This document shows, piece by piece, positions 41,286-48,792 of a stretch of 64,000 bases of DNA. Within the stretch, counting starts at the first letter, position 1. Each line of letters begins with the position of its first letter. The notes under the pieces are model-generated. The model saw only the letters and a list, made by a program, of their open reading frames with translations, did not search any database and was not told the DNA's origin. The stretch comes from UBA4736 sp002404015 (lineage in GTDB: Bacteria > Chloroflexota > Dormibacteria > Dormibacterales > Dormibacteraceae). The DNA is taken from the NCBI GenBank assembly GCA_036747295.1, contig DAIOCN010000011.1:24664-88663 (forward strand), in the 5' to 3' direction. A program made the translations under genes and the position numbers.

Positions 41286-42524
41286 GTGTCCGACCAGACC
41301 TCGCTGTTTCCGCAGGAGGAGCCCGGACGGGCGCCGGACGCACCCCTGGCGTCGCGCCTGAGACCGACGACGTTCGACGACCTGGTCGGCCAGGAGCGCG
41401 TCGTCACGACGCTCCGCGACCTGGCGGCGGCCGGCCGGCTGCCCAGCATCGTGCTCTGGGGCCCACCCGGCAGCGGCAAGACCACGCTGGCGGGCATCCT
41501 GGCCAAGGCGACCGGCGCCCGTTTCACGTCCATCAGCGCGGTCACGTCCGGCGTCGCGGACCTCCGGCGCGTCATCGCCGAGGCCCGGCTGGCCCGCGAG
41601 CGAGGCCAGCGAACGGTCCTGTTCATCGACGAGCTGCACCGGTTCAACAAAGCCCAGCAGGATGCGATCCTGCCCCACGTCGAAGACGGCACCGTGACGT
41701 TGATCGGGGCCACCACCGAGAACCCGTCGTTCGAGGTGATCGCGCCACTGCTTTCGCGCAGCCGGGTCTTCCGGCTCGAGGCGCTGGAGCCGCAGCACCT
41801 GGAAGCGGTCATGCGGCGGGGGCTGGCCGAGCTGCACCGGGAGATCGAGGACGACGCCATGGCCGGCCTGCTGGAGGCCTCGCGAGGCGACGCCCGCAGC
41901 GGCCTCAACGCTTTGGAGACCGCCGCCGCGTTGAGCCCCGAAGGCCCGCTGACAGTCGCCTCGATCGAGCAGGCGATGCAGGAGCGCCATCTTCTGTACG
42001 ACCGCGCCGGCGACCAGCACTACGACATCGTCTCCGCCCTCATCAAGAGCGTGCGCGGGAGCGACCCGGACGCGGCCGTCTACTGGCTGGCCCGCATGCT
42101 GGAGGCGGGCGAGGACCCCAACTTCGTCGCCCGCCGCCTCGTGATCCTGGCCTCCGAGGATGTCGGCCTGGCCGACCCGATGGCGCTGCCGGTCGCCGTC
42201 GCCGCCCAGCAGGCGGCGCACTTCATCGGCCTGCCGGAAGCGCTCTTCCCGCTGACCGAGGCTGCGCTCTACCTGGCCAAGGCCCCCAAGTCGAACTCCA
42301 CGCTGGGCGCCTACATGGCCGCGCGGGAGGCGATCCAGGAGACCGGCAACCTGCCCGTACCGCTTCCTCTCCGCAACGCGGCCACCGGGCTGATGCGGCA
42401 GATGGGTTACGGCAAGGGCTACCGCTACGCCCACGATTTCGAGGGCGGCGAGGTCGAGCAGCAGCATCTCCCGGACCAGTTGAAGGAGCGCCGGTTCTAC
42501 GAGCCGAATCCACGCGACCGGTAG
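41286..42524 (+). CDS. rarA: Replication-associated recombination protein RarA (MgsA)
   Basis: This clamp-loader-like AAA+ ATPase (412 aa) acts at stalled replication forks. Walker A WGPPGSGKTTLA (~56), Walker B LFIDELHRFNKAQQD, sensor 1 LIGATTENPSFE and arginine finger LLSRSRVF are all present. The C-terminal tetramerisation region includes YDIVSALIKSVRGSDPDAA and PKSNSTLGAY. GTG 41286 gives VSDQTSLFPQEEP, a SSB-tail-like or helicase-contact N-terminus seen in the family. An NDK-like gene follows 10 bp later. Confidence 0.95.
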   Translation: MSDQTSLFPQEEPGRAPDAPLASRLRPTTFDDLVGQERVVTTLRDLAAAGRLPSIVLWGPPGSGKTTLAGILAKATGARFTSISAVTSGVADLRRVIAEARLARERGQRTVLFIDELHRFNKAQQDAILPHVEDGTVTLIGATTENPSFEVIAPLLSRSRVFRLEALEPQHLEAVMRRGLAELHREIEDDAMAGLLEASRGDARSGLNALETAAALSPEGPLTVASIEQAMQERHLLYDRAGDQHYDIVSALIKSVRGSDPDAAVYWLARMLEAGEDPNFVARRLVILASEDVGLADPMALPVAVAAQQAAHFIGLPEALFPLTEAALYLAKAPKSNSTLGAYMAAREAIQETGNLPVPLPLRNAATGLMRQMGYGKGYRYAHDFEGGEVEQQHLPDQLKERRFYEPNPRDR

Positions 42525-42527
42525 AGT
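42522..42527 (+). promoter_or_regulatory. -10 box (TAGAGT) of the NDK-like gene
   Basis: TAGAGT ends 7 nt before GTG 42535 and includes the rarA stop codon TAG. It would allow separate, leaderless expression. Confidence 0.4.
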
Positions 42528-42534
42528 TGGATGA

Positions 42535-43155
42535 GTGGCCGACGCACTTGTCATCTTCAAGCCCGACTCGGCCCACCGGCTTGCGGCCCGGGCCGCGATC
42601 TGGACCTGGCTGGGCTCCGAACGTGACTGGAAGCTGACGGCGCTGACCTGGTTCACGCCTCCCGGCGAGCTCATCAGGAGCCACTACGACTTCCTGGAGG
42701 GACGCCCTTTCTTTCCCTGGCTGGTGGACTTCATGAGCGCGCTGCCGGTGGTGGTCGGCCGCGTCAACGCGGACTCGGGGACGCTCGAGGCGATGCGCTA
42801 CGAGCTGGGCGAGACGCGAATCCAGGAAGCCCGGCCGGGCTCCCTGAGGGAGCGCTTCGGGATCGGCGGCGGCGTCAACTGCGTCCACCTCTCGGACTCC
42901 CCCGAGGCGGGCGTCAAGGAGACCCAGCTCTGGGCCCGCTACCTCCAGCTCGACCAGGTGGACGCCGGCCTGGAGAGCTCCTCCGAGGCGCCCGACCACA
43001 CGTTCCACCTGCGCTCGCTGGCCACGCAGTACGCGGCGGGAATCCACAAGGACCTGGCCGCGCAGGAGATCCGGAAGCTGCTGCGCGAGGAGACCGAGCT
43101 AGAGGGAGACGGATTCGAGGCTATGGTCCGGATCGTTCTCGGGGCCTTCGCGTAG
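42535..43155 (+). CDS. Nucleoside-diphosphate-kinase-like protein with C-terminal extension
   Basis: The first ~140 residues follow the NDK fold: LVIFKPDS (catalytic Lys), HYDFLEGRPFFPWLVDFM, LGET, RPGSLRERFG and VNCVHLSDSPE. The last holds Asn and the phospho-accepting His, with HLSDS in place of the common HGSDS. The essential residues thus appear conserved. About 65 extra residues at the C-terminus (HTFHLRSLATQYAAGIHKDL...) are not part of NDK. Overall similarity is low, so activity may be altered. It may be a divergent main NDK or a paralogue. The 3' end overlaps the convergent mscS-like gene by 57 bp. Confidence 0.72.
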   Translation: MADALVIFKPDSAHRLAARAAIWTWLGSERDWKLTALTWFTPPGELIRSHYDFLEGRPFFPWLVDFMSALPVVVGRVNADSGTLEAMRYELGETRIQEARPGSLRERFGIGGGVNCVHLSDSPEAGVKETQLWARYLQLDQVDAGLESSSEAPDHTFHLRSLATQYAAGIHKDLAAQEIRKLLREETELEGDGFEAMVRIVLGAFA

Positions 43156-43656
43156 CTTCGGCCGGCGCCTGGGTTGCTTGGGCGGTTTCGTTTCCGAGAG
43201 CACGACCGTCGTGTGGTTGAAGAGCTCGAGGTTGGGCACGATGATCAGCTCTCCAGTCTCGCCTCGCAGGTAGGTGACGCGCATCTTGACCTCGGTGACC
43301 ACTCCCCTATAGCCCTGCGACTCGACGATGTCCCCCACCTTGATGTTGCGTTCGAGGAGCACGTAGTAACCGGCGACGTAGTTCTTGAAAAGGTCCTGGA
43401 GGCCGAGGCTGGTGATGATGGCGGCGGTCAGGAAGCCCGTCAGCCCCAGGCTGGGCTGCTGGGTGACGATCGTGAAGCCGGCGACCAGCGCGACCATGAT
43501 CGCCGCGCCCCAAAAGGCGCGCATCACCAGCTGGACCATGTCCGCGCGGACCTGGCGCTTTTCCAGGGCGGCTCGGATGACAGTCCGCAGCCATGTCGCC
43601 AGCAGCAGCAGCGCCGCGAATGCAAGAACGCCGAGCACGGCGTGGATCAGGTCCAC
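43099..43656 (-). CDS. Small MscS-family mechanosensitive channel
   Basis: This 185-aa protein has three hydrophobic helices. The pore helix GLTGFLTAAIITSLGLQDLFKN leads into the beta domain (NIKVGDIVESQGYRGVVTEVKMRVTYLR, then IIVPN). This is the MscS core without the large C-terminal cage; a basic Pro-rich tail follows. It gates on membrane tension. Start GTG 43656. Confidence 0.9.
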   Translation of the reverse strand: MDLIHAVLGVLAFAALLLLATWLRTVIRAALEKRQVRADMVQLVMRAFWGAAIMVALVAGFTIVTQQPSLGLTGFLTAAIITSLGLQDLFKNYVAGYYVLLERNIKVGDIVESQGYRGVVTEVKMRVTYLRGETGELIIVPNLELFNHTTVVLSETKPPKQPRRRPKLREGPENDPDHSLESVSL

Positions 43657-43664
43657 GGCCCGTA

Positions 43665-43670
43665 AGGGTA
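43665..43670 (-). promoter_or_regulatory. -10 box (TACCCT) of the mscS-like gene
   Basis: TACCCT ends 8 nt before GTG 43656. The match is GC-rich, so support is modest. Confidence 0.35.
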
Positions 43671-43674
43671 CGGC

Positions 43675-44349
43675 CTACTCGGGTTCCTTCGAAACCTCGC
43701 CGGCAGCCTCGTCGCCCGGTTCCGCAGGTTCGGCCTCGGCTGCCTCCGCGCCCGTCGCTGCGGCCTCCTGGCTCTCCTCCTCGGCCAGCTCGGCGGCCAT
43801 GTCGCGGCGCTGGGTCAGCTTGACGATCAGCTCGTCTTCGTCCGTGACGACGGTGACCGCCTCGCTGAGCTTCAGGTCGCGCACGTAGACGCCGGCGTCG
43901 ATCTCGGCCAGGCCGGAGATGTCCACCTCGATCTTCTCGGGGATGTCAGTGGGCAGGCACTCCACCCGAAGCGTGTGGTGGACGTGGAGGATGTCGGCGT
44001 CGCCGAGCCTCACCAGTTCCGGCTCGCCCTGGAGGACGATCGGGACGTCGACCTGCAGCTTCTCCAGGAGGGAGACCTGCAAGAAGTCAACGTGGACCGT
44101 GTTGAAGCGGCGGGGGCTGATCTGGACCTCCTTGATGAGGACCTTGTGGGCCGGGCTGCCGTCCACCACCAGGTCGACCAGCTGGCTGTGGCCGGCTCGG
44201 GCCAGGACACGAGTGAAATCGTGGCTTTCCAACACCAGCGACCTGGTCTCGACGTGATGGCCGTAGACGACTGCGGGGATCTTGCCCTGGCTGCGAAGGC
44301 GGCGGTTTTCGCCCCGCGTCTTGTCTCTTATCTTGGCTTTGAGTTCCAT
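43675..44349 (-). CDS. rplY: Large ribosomal subunit protein bL25 (CTC form)
   Basis: This 224-aa protein is the long L25/Ctc type. The N-terminal 5S rRNA-binding domain (RDKTRGENRRLRSQGKIPAVVYG) is followed by the beta-rich C-terminal domain (VDVPIVLQGEPELVRLGD, then VECLPTDIPEKIEVDISGL). A very acidic Glu/Ala tail completes it. The start ATG 44349 has AGGGA 4 nt upstream, so this gene uses a standard ribosome site. Stress-linked roles of Ctc proteins are known in other bacteria. Confidence 0.95.
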   Translation of the reverse strand: MELKAKIRDKTRGENRRLRSQGKIPAVVYGHHVETRSLVLESHDFTRVLARAGHSQLVDLVVDGSPAHKVLIKEVQISPRRFNTVHVDFLQVSLLEKLQVDVPIVLQGEPELVRLGDADILHVHHTLRVECLPTDIPEKIEVDISGLAEIDAGVYVRDLKLSEAVTVVTDEDELIVKLTQRRDMAAELAEEESQEAAATGAEAAEAEPAEPGDEAAGEVSKEPE

Positions 44350-44421
44350 CTTTCCCTACAGTTTCGAGCGCGGGCTTGAAACGATCTGGCCCGCCGAAGC
44401 GTTGCAAAGGTTACCAACTGC

Positions 44422-45765
44422 ATGACCATGTCCGCCCATCGCCGCCGCCTGATCGCGCTTTGCGTGGCCGCCCTCCTGGGCCTGGTCGCTGTCCTGATCG
44501 CGGAGAGCGACGCCGCCACGGTCGAGGCCTCCAACAGCTTCCAGGCCAACCGTCAGCACCTGGACCGCGAGCTGGCGACCGCCCAGGCCCAGGGCTTCAG
44601 CCAGGACGACCTGCGGCCGGTGCTGGATCGGCTGGCCGGCGTCGACCGCGCTCCCCAGCCGGTCTGGGTCGGCGACCGGCCGGCCTATTACCACGCCCAG
44701 GGCCTGGTGATCGTGCAGCTTCGCGCCCAGCTCGGCCAGCAGCAGCAGGCAGTCCTGGGTGGCAGCAAGGACCAGGCGCTCAAGGACCTGGGGAGCACGA
44801 AGGCCCAGATCGACCAGGACAGCTCCCTCGGCCTCGACGCGGGCGACGTGGCTGCGCTCCAGGCCCGCTATGACGACCTGAACAAAGCAATCGGGGACGG
44901 CCACACGCTGCTCGACTTCCGGAGCGCGGATGGCGGCGCGCGGACGCTCACCGAGGACGCCACCAAGGCGGCGGCCGTCCAGCAGGCCGAGAACGCAGTG
45001 CTCCTCAAGGCGGCCGCGGACCTGAAGGCCCAGAAGAGCGGCAGCGTGCCGGCTCTCGCAAAGGCCGGCTCGGACGCCCTGGCGACCGGTCGCAACGAGG
45101 CCACCTACGCCGGCTTCCTGAACCAGGCGGGCACGTTCAACGGCTACGACAGCGTGGCGCGAGCCTACCGGGCGCTGGAGAGATACGCGGGCCAGCTGTC
45201 GGCCTCCGACGCCGACGCGGCGGCGCTGGCGGCGGGGGCGGAGCTCCGGTACGCGGCGCAGATCCACGACGCGCTCGTCAAGGGGATGCCGGGCAAGGCG
45301 ATCCTGGTCTCGCTGAACGAGCAGGAGCTGCGCGCCTACGAGAACGGCAAGGCCCAGCCGGTCCTGGCCACGGTGGTCACCACCGGCCGGCCGGCCTTGC
45401 CGACCGACGTCGGCCCGATGAAGGTCCTCTGGAAGGTCACGCCCTGGAAGATGGTCTCCCCCTGGCCCCAGGGGTCACCCTTCTACTACCCGCCGACCGA
45501 CGTCCGCAAGGTGCTCTGGTTCACGGCCAGCGGCGAGGGGCTCCACGACGCCTCCTGGCGAAGCTGGTTCGGGCCGGGCTCGAACAGCGGCGACGGCACG
45601 CACGGCTGCATCAACCTTCCCGGCTCGACGGTCGACTTCGTGTACGACTGGGCTCCCGTCGGCACCCCGGTGATCGTCATCCCGGGCAACGGGCAGCCGC
45701 AGGCCCAGCAGCTGGCGGCCGACACGATCGACACCAACGCCGGACAGGCCGTCAAGGGCGCGTAG
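44422..45765 (+). CDS. L,D-transpeptidase (YkuD) with long N-terminal helical region
   Basis: This 447-aa cell-wall enzyme makes 3-3 cross-links or attaches proteins to peptidoglycan. It has an N-terminal anchor (RRLIALCVAALLGLVAVLIAE) and ~280 residues rich in Ala and Gln with coiled-coil character. The YkuD domain covers about residues 290-430, ending in the catalytic site THGCINLPGSTVDFVYDW (Cys of HGC). The helical part may be a wall-spanning stalk. Convergent with the mutase small-subunit gene. Confidence 0.92.
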   Translation: MTMSAHRRRLIALCVAALLGLVAVLIAESDAATVEASNSFQANRQHLDRELATAQAQGFSQDDLRPVLDRLAGVDRAPQPVWVGDRPAYYHAQGLVIVQLRAQLGQQQQAVLGGSKDQALKDLGSTKAQIDQDSSLGLDAGDVAALQARYDDLNKAIGDGHTLLDFRSADGGARTLTEDATKAAAVQQAENAVLLKAAADLKAQKSGSVPALAKAGSDALATGRNEATYAGFLNQAGTFNGYDSVARAYRALERYAGQLSASDADAAALAAGAELRYAAQIHDALVKGMPGKAILVSLNEQELRAYENGKAQPVLATVVTTGRPALPTDVGPMKVLWKVTPWKMVSPWPQGSPFYYPPTDVRKVLWFTASGEGLHDASWRSWFGPGSNSGDGTHGCINLPGSTVDFVYDWAPVGTPVIVIPGNGQPQAQQLAADTIDTNAGQAVKGA

Positions 45766-45778
45766 CGAGGCGGCCCGG

Positions 45779-46189
45779 CTAGCTCTCGGGGAAGCGCTCC
45801 CGCAGCCAGTCCACGATCTGCTGGAGGGGCGTGCCGGGGGTGAAGATCTCGGCGACGCCGATCTTCTTCAGGGCCTCGATGTCGTCATCCGGGACTATCC
45901 CGCCTCCGAACACGGTGATGTCTTCGGCCTTCTTCTTCTTGAGCTCCTCCACCACGGCGGGAAAGAGCGTCATGTGGGCCCCTGAGTGGAGCGACAGGCC
46001 GATCACCTGGGCGTCCTCCTGGAGGGCCGCGTCGACCACCATAGCCGGGGTCTGCCGGAGCCCCGTGTAGATCACCTCGAAGCCGGCGTCGCGCAGCGCC
46101 CTGGCCACCACCTTGACGCCCCGATCGTGGCCGTCCAGCCCGACCTTGGCCAGCACGATGCGCACCGGTTTGACGGCCGTCTGAGGCAT
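45779..46189 (-). CDS. Acyl-CoA mutase small subunit (B12-binding)
   Basis: This 136-aa cobalamin-binding subunit has LDGHDRG (the DxHxxG motif whose His ligates cobalt), SLHSGAH and GGGIVPDDDIEAL. It matches the separate C-terminal domain of split methylmalonyl-CoA mutases. The start lies right after the large-subunit stop, so the two would be made in similar amounts. No cobalamin riboswitch is seen upstream of the operon. Confidence 0.94.
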   Translation of the reverse strand: MPQTAVKPVRIVLAKVGLDGHDRGVKVVARALRDAGFEVIYTGLRQTPAMVVDAALQEDAQVIGLSLHSGAHMTLFPAVVEELKKKKAEDITVFGGGIVPDDDIEALKKIGVAEIFTPGTPLQQIVDWLRERFPES

Positions 46190-47794
46190 CTAGATGATCG
46201 CCTGCTCGGTGTACAGGCCGAACACGTCCACCATTGCGCCCATGATCTCGCCCTCGGTGGCGTAGGCGCGCACCGCGTCAAGGATGTGCGGCATCAGGTT
46301 CTCGCGGGGCGACCCCGCGGCCTTCCTGAGCTGGTCGATCGCCTTCGAGCACCGGGCGTTGTCGCGCTTGCGCCGGACCTCGCGCACCCGCGCCACCTGC
46401 TCGGCCTCCAGCTGGGGGCTGATCTTGAGGATCTCGAGATCGTCCTCGTCGTCGCTCACAAACCCGTTGACGCCGACGATGACGCGCTGCTTCGCCTCCA
46501 GCTCGCGCTGGTAGCGGAATGACGCATCCGCGATCTCTCTCTGCAGGTAGCCCTCCTCGATGCAGGGGACGACGCCGCCCCGCCTGTCGATCTCTGCGAA
46601 GTAAGCTTCCGCCCCCTCCTCCATCCGCCGCGTCAGGTCCTCGATGAAGTAAGAGCCGCCGAGGGGATCGACGGTGTTGGCGACTCCGGTCTCGCTGGCC
46701 AGCATCTGCTGGGTGCGCAGGGCGATCCGGGCGTTCTTGTCGGTCGGCAGCGCCAACACCTCGTCCATGGCGTTCGTGTGCAGCGACTGGGTGCCGCCCA
46801 GAATGGCGCCCAGGGCCTCGACCGCCGTGCGCGCGATGTTCAGCTCCGGCTGCTGAGCGGTCAGCGAGACCCCCGCGGTCTGGGTGTGGAAGCGCAGCTT
46901 CCAGGAGCGCTCGTCCTGGGCTCCGTAGCGTTCGCGCATGTGCCGGGCCCAGATCCGGCGGGCGGCGCGGAACTTGGCGATCTCCTCAAAGAAGTCGATG
47001 TGGGCGTCAAAGAAGAACGACAGCCGGGGGGCGAAATCGTCCACCTTCATGCCCCGCTCCAGGCAGGCCTCCACATACGCGAAGCCGTCGGCCAGCGTGA
47101 AGGCGAGCTCCTGGACGGCGGTCGAGCCGGCCTCGCGGATGTGGTAGCCGGACACCGAGACCGTGTTCCAGCGCGGCACTTCGGCGGCGCAGTACTCGAT
47201 CGAGTCCACGACCAGCCGCATGGAGGGCTCGGGCGGAAAGATGAACTCCTTCTGCGCGATGAACTCCTTGAGGATGTCGTTCTGCAGGGTGCCGTTGACC
47301 TTGGTGAAGGGCACGCCCTGCTTCTCGGCCACGGCCAAGTACATGCAGAGCAGGATCGCGGCCGGCGAGTTGATGGTCATGGAGGTCGAAACGTCGGCCA
47401 GCGAGATCCCCTCGAACAGCCGCTCCATGTCCGCCAGGGAGTCGATGGCCACCCCGCAGTGGCCGATCTCGCCGCGGCTGGTGGGCGCGTCCGAGTCCTG
47501 GCCCATCAGAGTCGGCATGTCGAACGCCACCGAGAGGCCGGTCTGCCCGTTCTTCAGGAGCGAGTGGTAGCGCCGGTTCGTCTCCTCGGCGGTCGCGAAG
47601 CCGGAGAACTGCCGCATGGTCCAGAGGCGGCCGCGATAGCCGGACTCGTGGATGCCCCGCGTGTACGGGTACTCGCCGGGTGGCTCCAGGTCGATGCCCT
47701 GAACGTCGGCCGCCGTGTAGACGGGCTCGATCGGGAGGCCCGAGATCGTGGACGTCTCGACGCCATCTGCCCTGGCGCCGTACGTGACCTTCAT
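46190..47794 (-). CDS. Acyl-CoA mutase large subunit (methylmalonyl-CoA mutase family)
   Basis: This 534-aa TIM-barrel catalytic subunit has YRGRLWTMRQFSGF, GQTGLSVAFDMPT, RFHTQTAGVSLTAQQPE and GGTQSLHTNAMDE. It would interconvert methylmalonyl- and succinyl-CoA, or another branched/linear acyl-CoA pair. In the substrate-contact segment, methylmalonyl-CoA mutases have YPTMY; here it is HESGY (about residue 36). The Tyr remains but the preceding residues differ, so substrate preference is uncertain. ATG 47794 overlaps the meaB stop (ATGA). Confidence 0.92.
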   Translation of the reverse strand: MKVTYGARADGVETSTISGLPIEPVYTAADVQGIDLEPPGEYPYTRGIHESGYRGRLWTMRQFSGFATAEETNRRYHSLLKNGQTGLSVAFDMPTLMGQDSDAPTSRGEIGHCGVAIDSLADMERLFEGISLADVSTSMTINSPAAILLCMYLAVAEKQGVPFTKVNGTLQNDILKEFIAQKEFIFPPEPSMRLVVDSIEYCAAEVPRWNTVSVSGYHIREAGSTAVQELAFTLADGFAYVEACLERGMKVDDFAPRLSFFFDAHIDFFEEIAKFRAARRIWARHMRERYGAQDERSWKLRFHTQTAGVSLTAQQPELNIARTAVEALGAILGGTQSLHTNAMDEVLALPTDKNARIALRTQQMLASETGVANTVDPLGGSYFIEDLTRRMEEGAEAYFAEIDRRGGVVPCIEEGYLQREIADASFRYQRELEAKQRVIVGVNGFVSDDEDDLEILKISPQLEAEQVARVREVRRKRDNARCSKAIDQLRKAAGSPRENLMPHILDAVRAYATEGEIMGAMVDVFGLYTEQAII

Positions 47795-48786
47795 CGCGAC
47801 TCCATTATCCGCCCGGCTTTTTTCTTCGAGCGTGCCCGCTCGGGTATCAGCTCGGCGCGCTGCCGGGTCAGGATCTCGTCGGCGGCCGCGTACGGGATGC
47901 GGTCGTGGAGCAGCCGCTCCGAGAGCTTCGCGTCCTGGTCGAGCAGCGCCCGAGCCTCGCTGCGCGCCCATTCACCTACCAGGTCGGCCGCCTCGTCCTT
48001 GAGCCGCGCCTCGGAGAGCTGGCGGCCCTCGCCGCTCGCCTCGAGGTGGGCGCGGTGGGCTTCGACCGCCTTCCAGGCCTCGTCCACCCCCTCGTTGCGG
48101 GCCGCCACGGCGCCCACGATGGGGGGCCTCCAGGCGACCCGGGGCCCCATGCTCAGCATCGAGCGGATCTCCTGGATGGTCTTCTGGCTGCCGGGCACAT
48201 CCGCCTTGTTGACCACGAACACGTCGGCGATCTCCATGATCCCGGCCTTGATCATCTGCACCCCGTCACCAAGCCCGGGCGTCAGAACGACCACCGTGGT
48301 GTCCGCGATCGCCGCGACCTCGAGCTCCGACTGCCCCACGCCGACCGTTTCCAGGATCACCACGTCGAAGCCGAACGCTCCCATCAGCCGGATCGCCTCC
48401 CGGGTCGCGACCGACAGGCCGCCCAGGTGGCCGCGGGCGCCCATCGAGCGGATGAACACCTTGGAGTCGAGCGCGTGGCGCTGCATCCGGATCCGGTCGC
48501 CCAGGATCGCGCCGCCCGAGTAGGGGGAGTTGGGATCGACCGCGATCACGGCAACCGCCTGGTCGCGGTCGCGCAGAAGCCGGACCAGGCAGTCGACCAG
48601 AGTCGACTTGCCCGTGCCGGGGGCGCCGGTGAATCCGACGACGTAAGGTCTTTGCACCCGGTCCTGCAGCGCCTCCAGCAGGTGGCGGACCGCCGGGTCG
48701 CGCTTCTCCACCAGCGTGATCGCCCGCGCCAGGCCGCGGATGTTGCCCTCGCGGAACTCGGCCGCCAGGTCGCGCTCCTTTCCCAC
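47791..48786 (-). CDS. meaB: MeaB/ArgK-type G3E GTPase, mutase chaperone
   Basis: This 331-aa GTPase protects and reloads B12-dependent mutases. It has P-loop GAPGTGKSTL, VIAVDPNSPYSGGAILGDRIRM, ILETVGVGQSE, and NKADVPGS as the guanine-specificity motif. The C-terminal dimerisation arm is present. It directly precedes the mutase large subunit, the classic partner. It follows the first LCP gene by 6 bp. Confidence 0.95.
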   Translation of the reverse strand: MGKERDLAAEFREGNIRGLARAITLVEKRDPAVRHLLEALQDRVQRPYVVGFTGAPGTGKSTLVDCLVRLLRDRDQAVAVIAVDPNSPYSGGAILGDRIRMQRHALDSKVFIRSMGARGHLGGLSVATREAIRLMGAFGFDVVILETVGVGQSELEVAAIADTTVVVLTPGLGDGVQMIKAGIMEIADVFVVNKADVPGSQKTIQEIRSMLSMGPRVAWRPPIVGAVAARNEGVDEAWKAVEAHRAHLEASGEGRQLSEARLKDEAADLVGEWARSEARALLDQDAKLSERLLHDRIPYAAADEILTRQRAELIPERARSKKKAGRIMESR

Positions 48787-48792
48787 GAGACG

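Noticed and set aside
46778..48523. A 581-codon open frame on the plus strand opposite the mutase and meaB genes
   Set aside because: Shadow frame; the minus strand carries unmistakable mutase and MeaB motifs, and the plus translation has none.
48787..48792. A cobalamin riboswitch ahead of the mutase operon
   Set aside because: The gaps upstream of the mutase genes are a few bases or overlaps, leaving no room for a riboswitch, and no B12-box-like sequence is visible.
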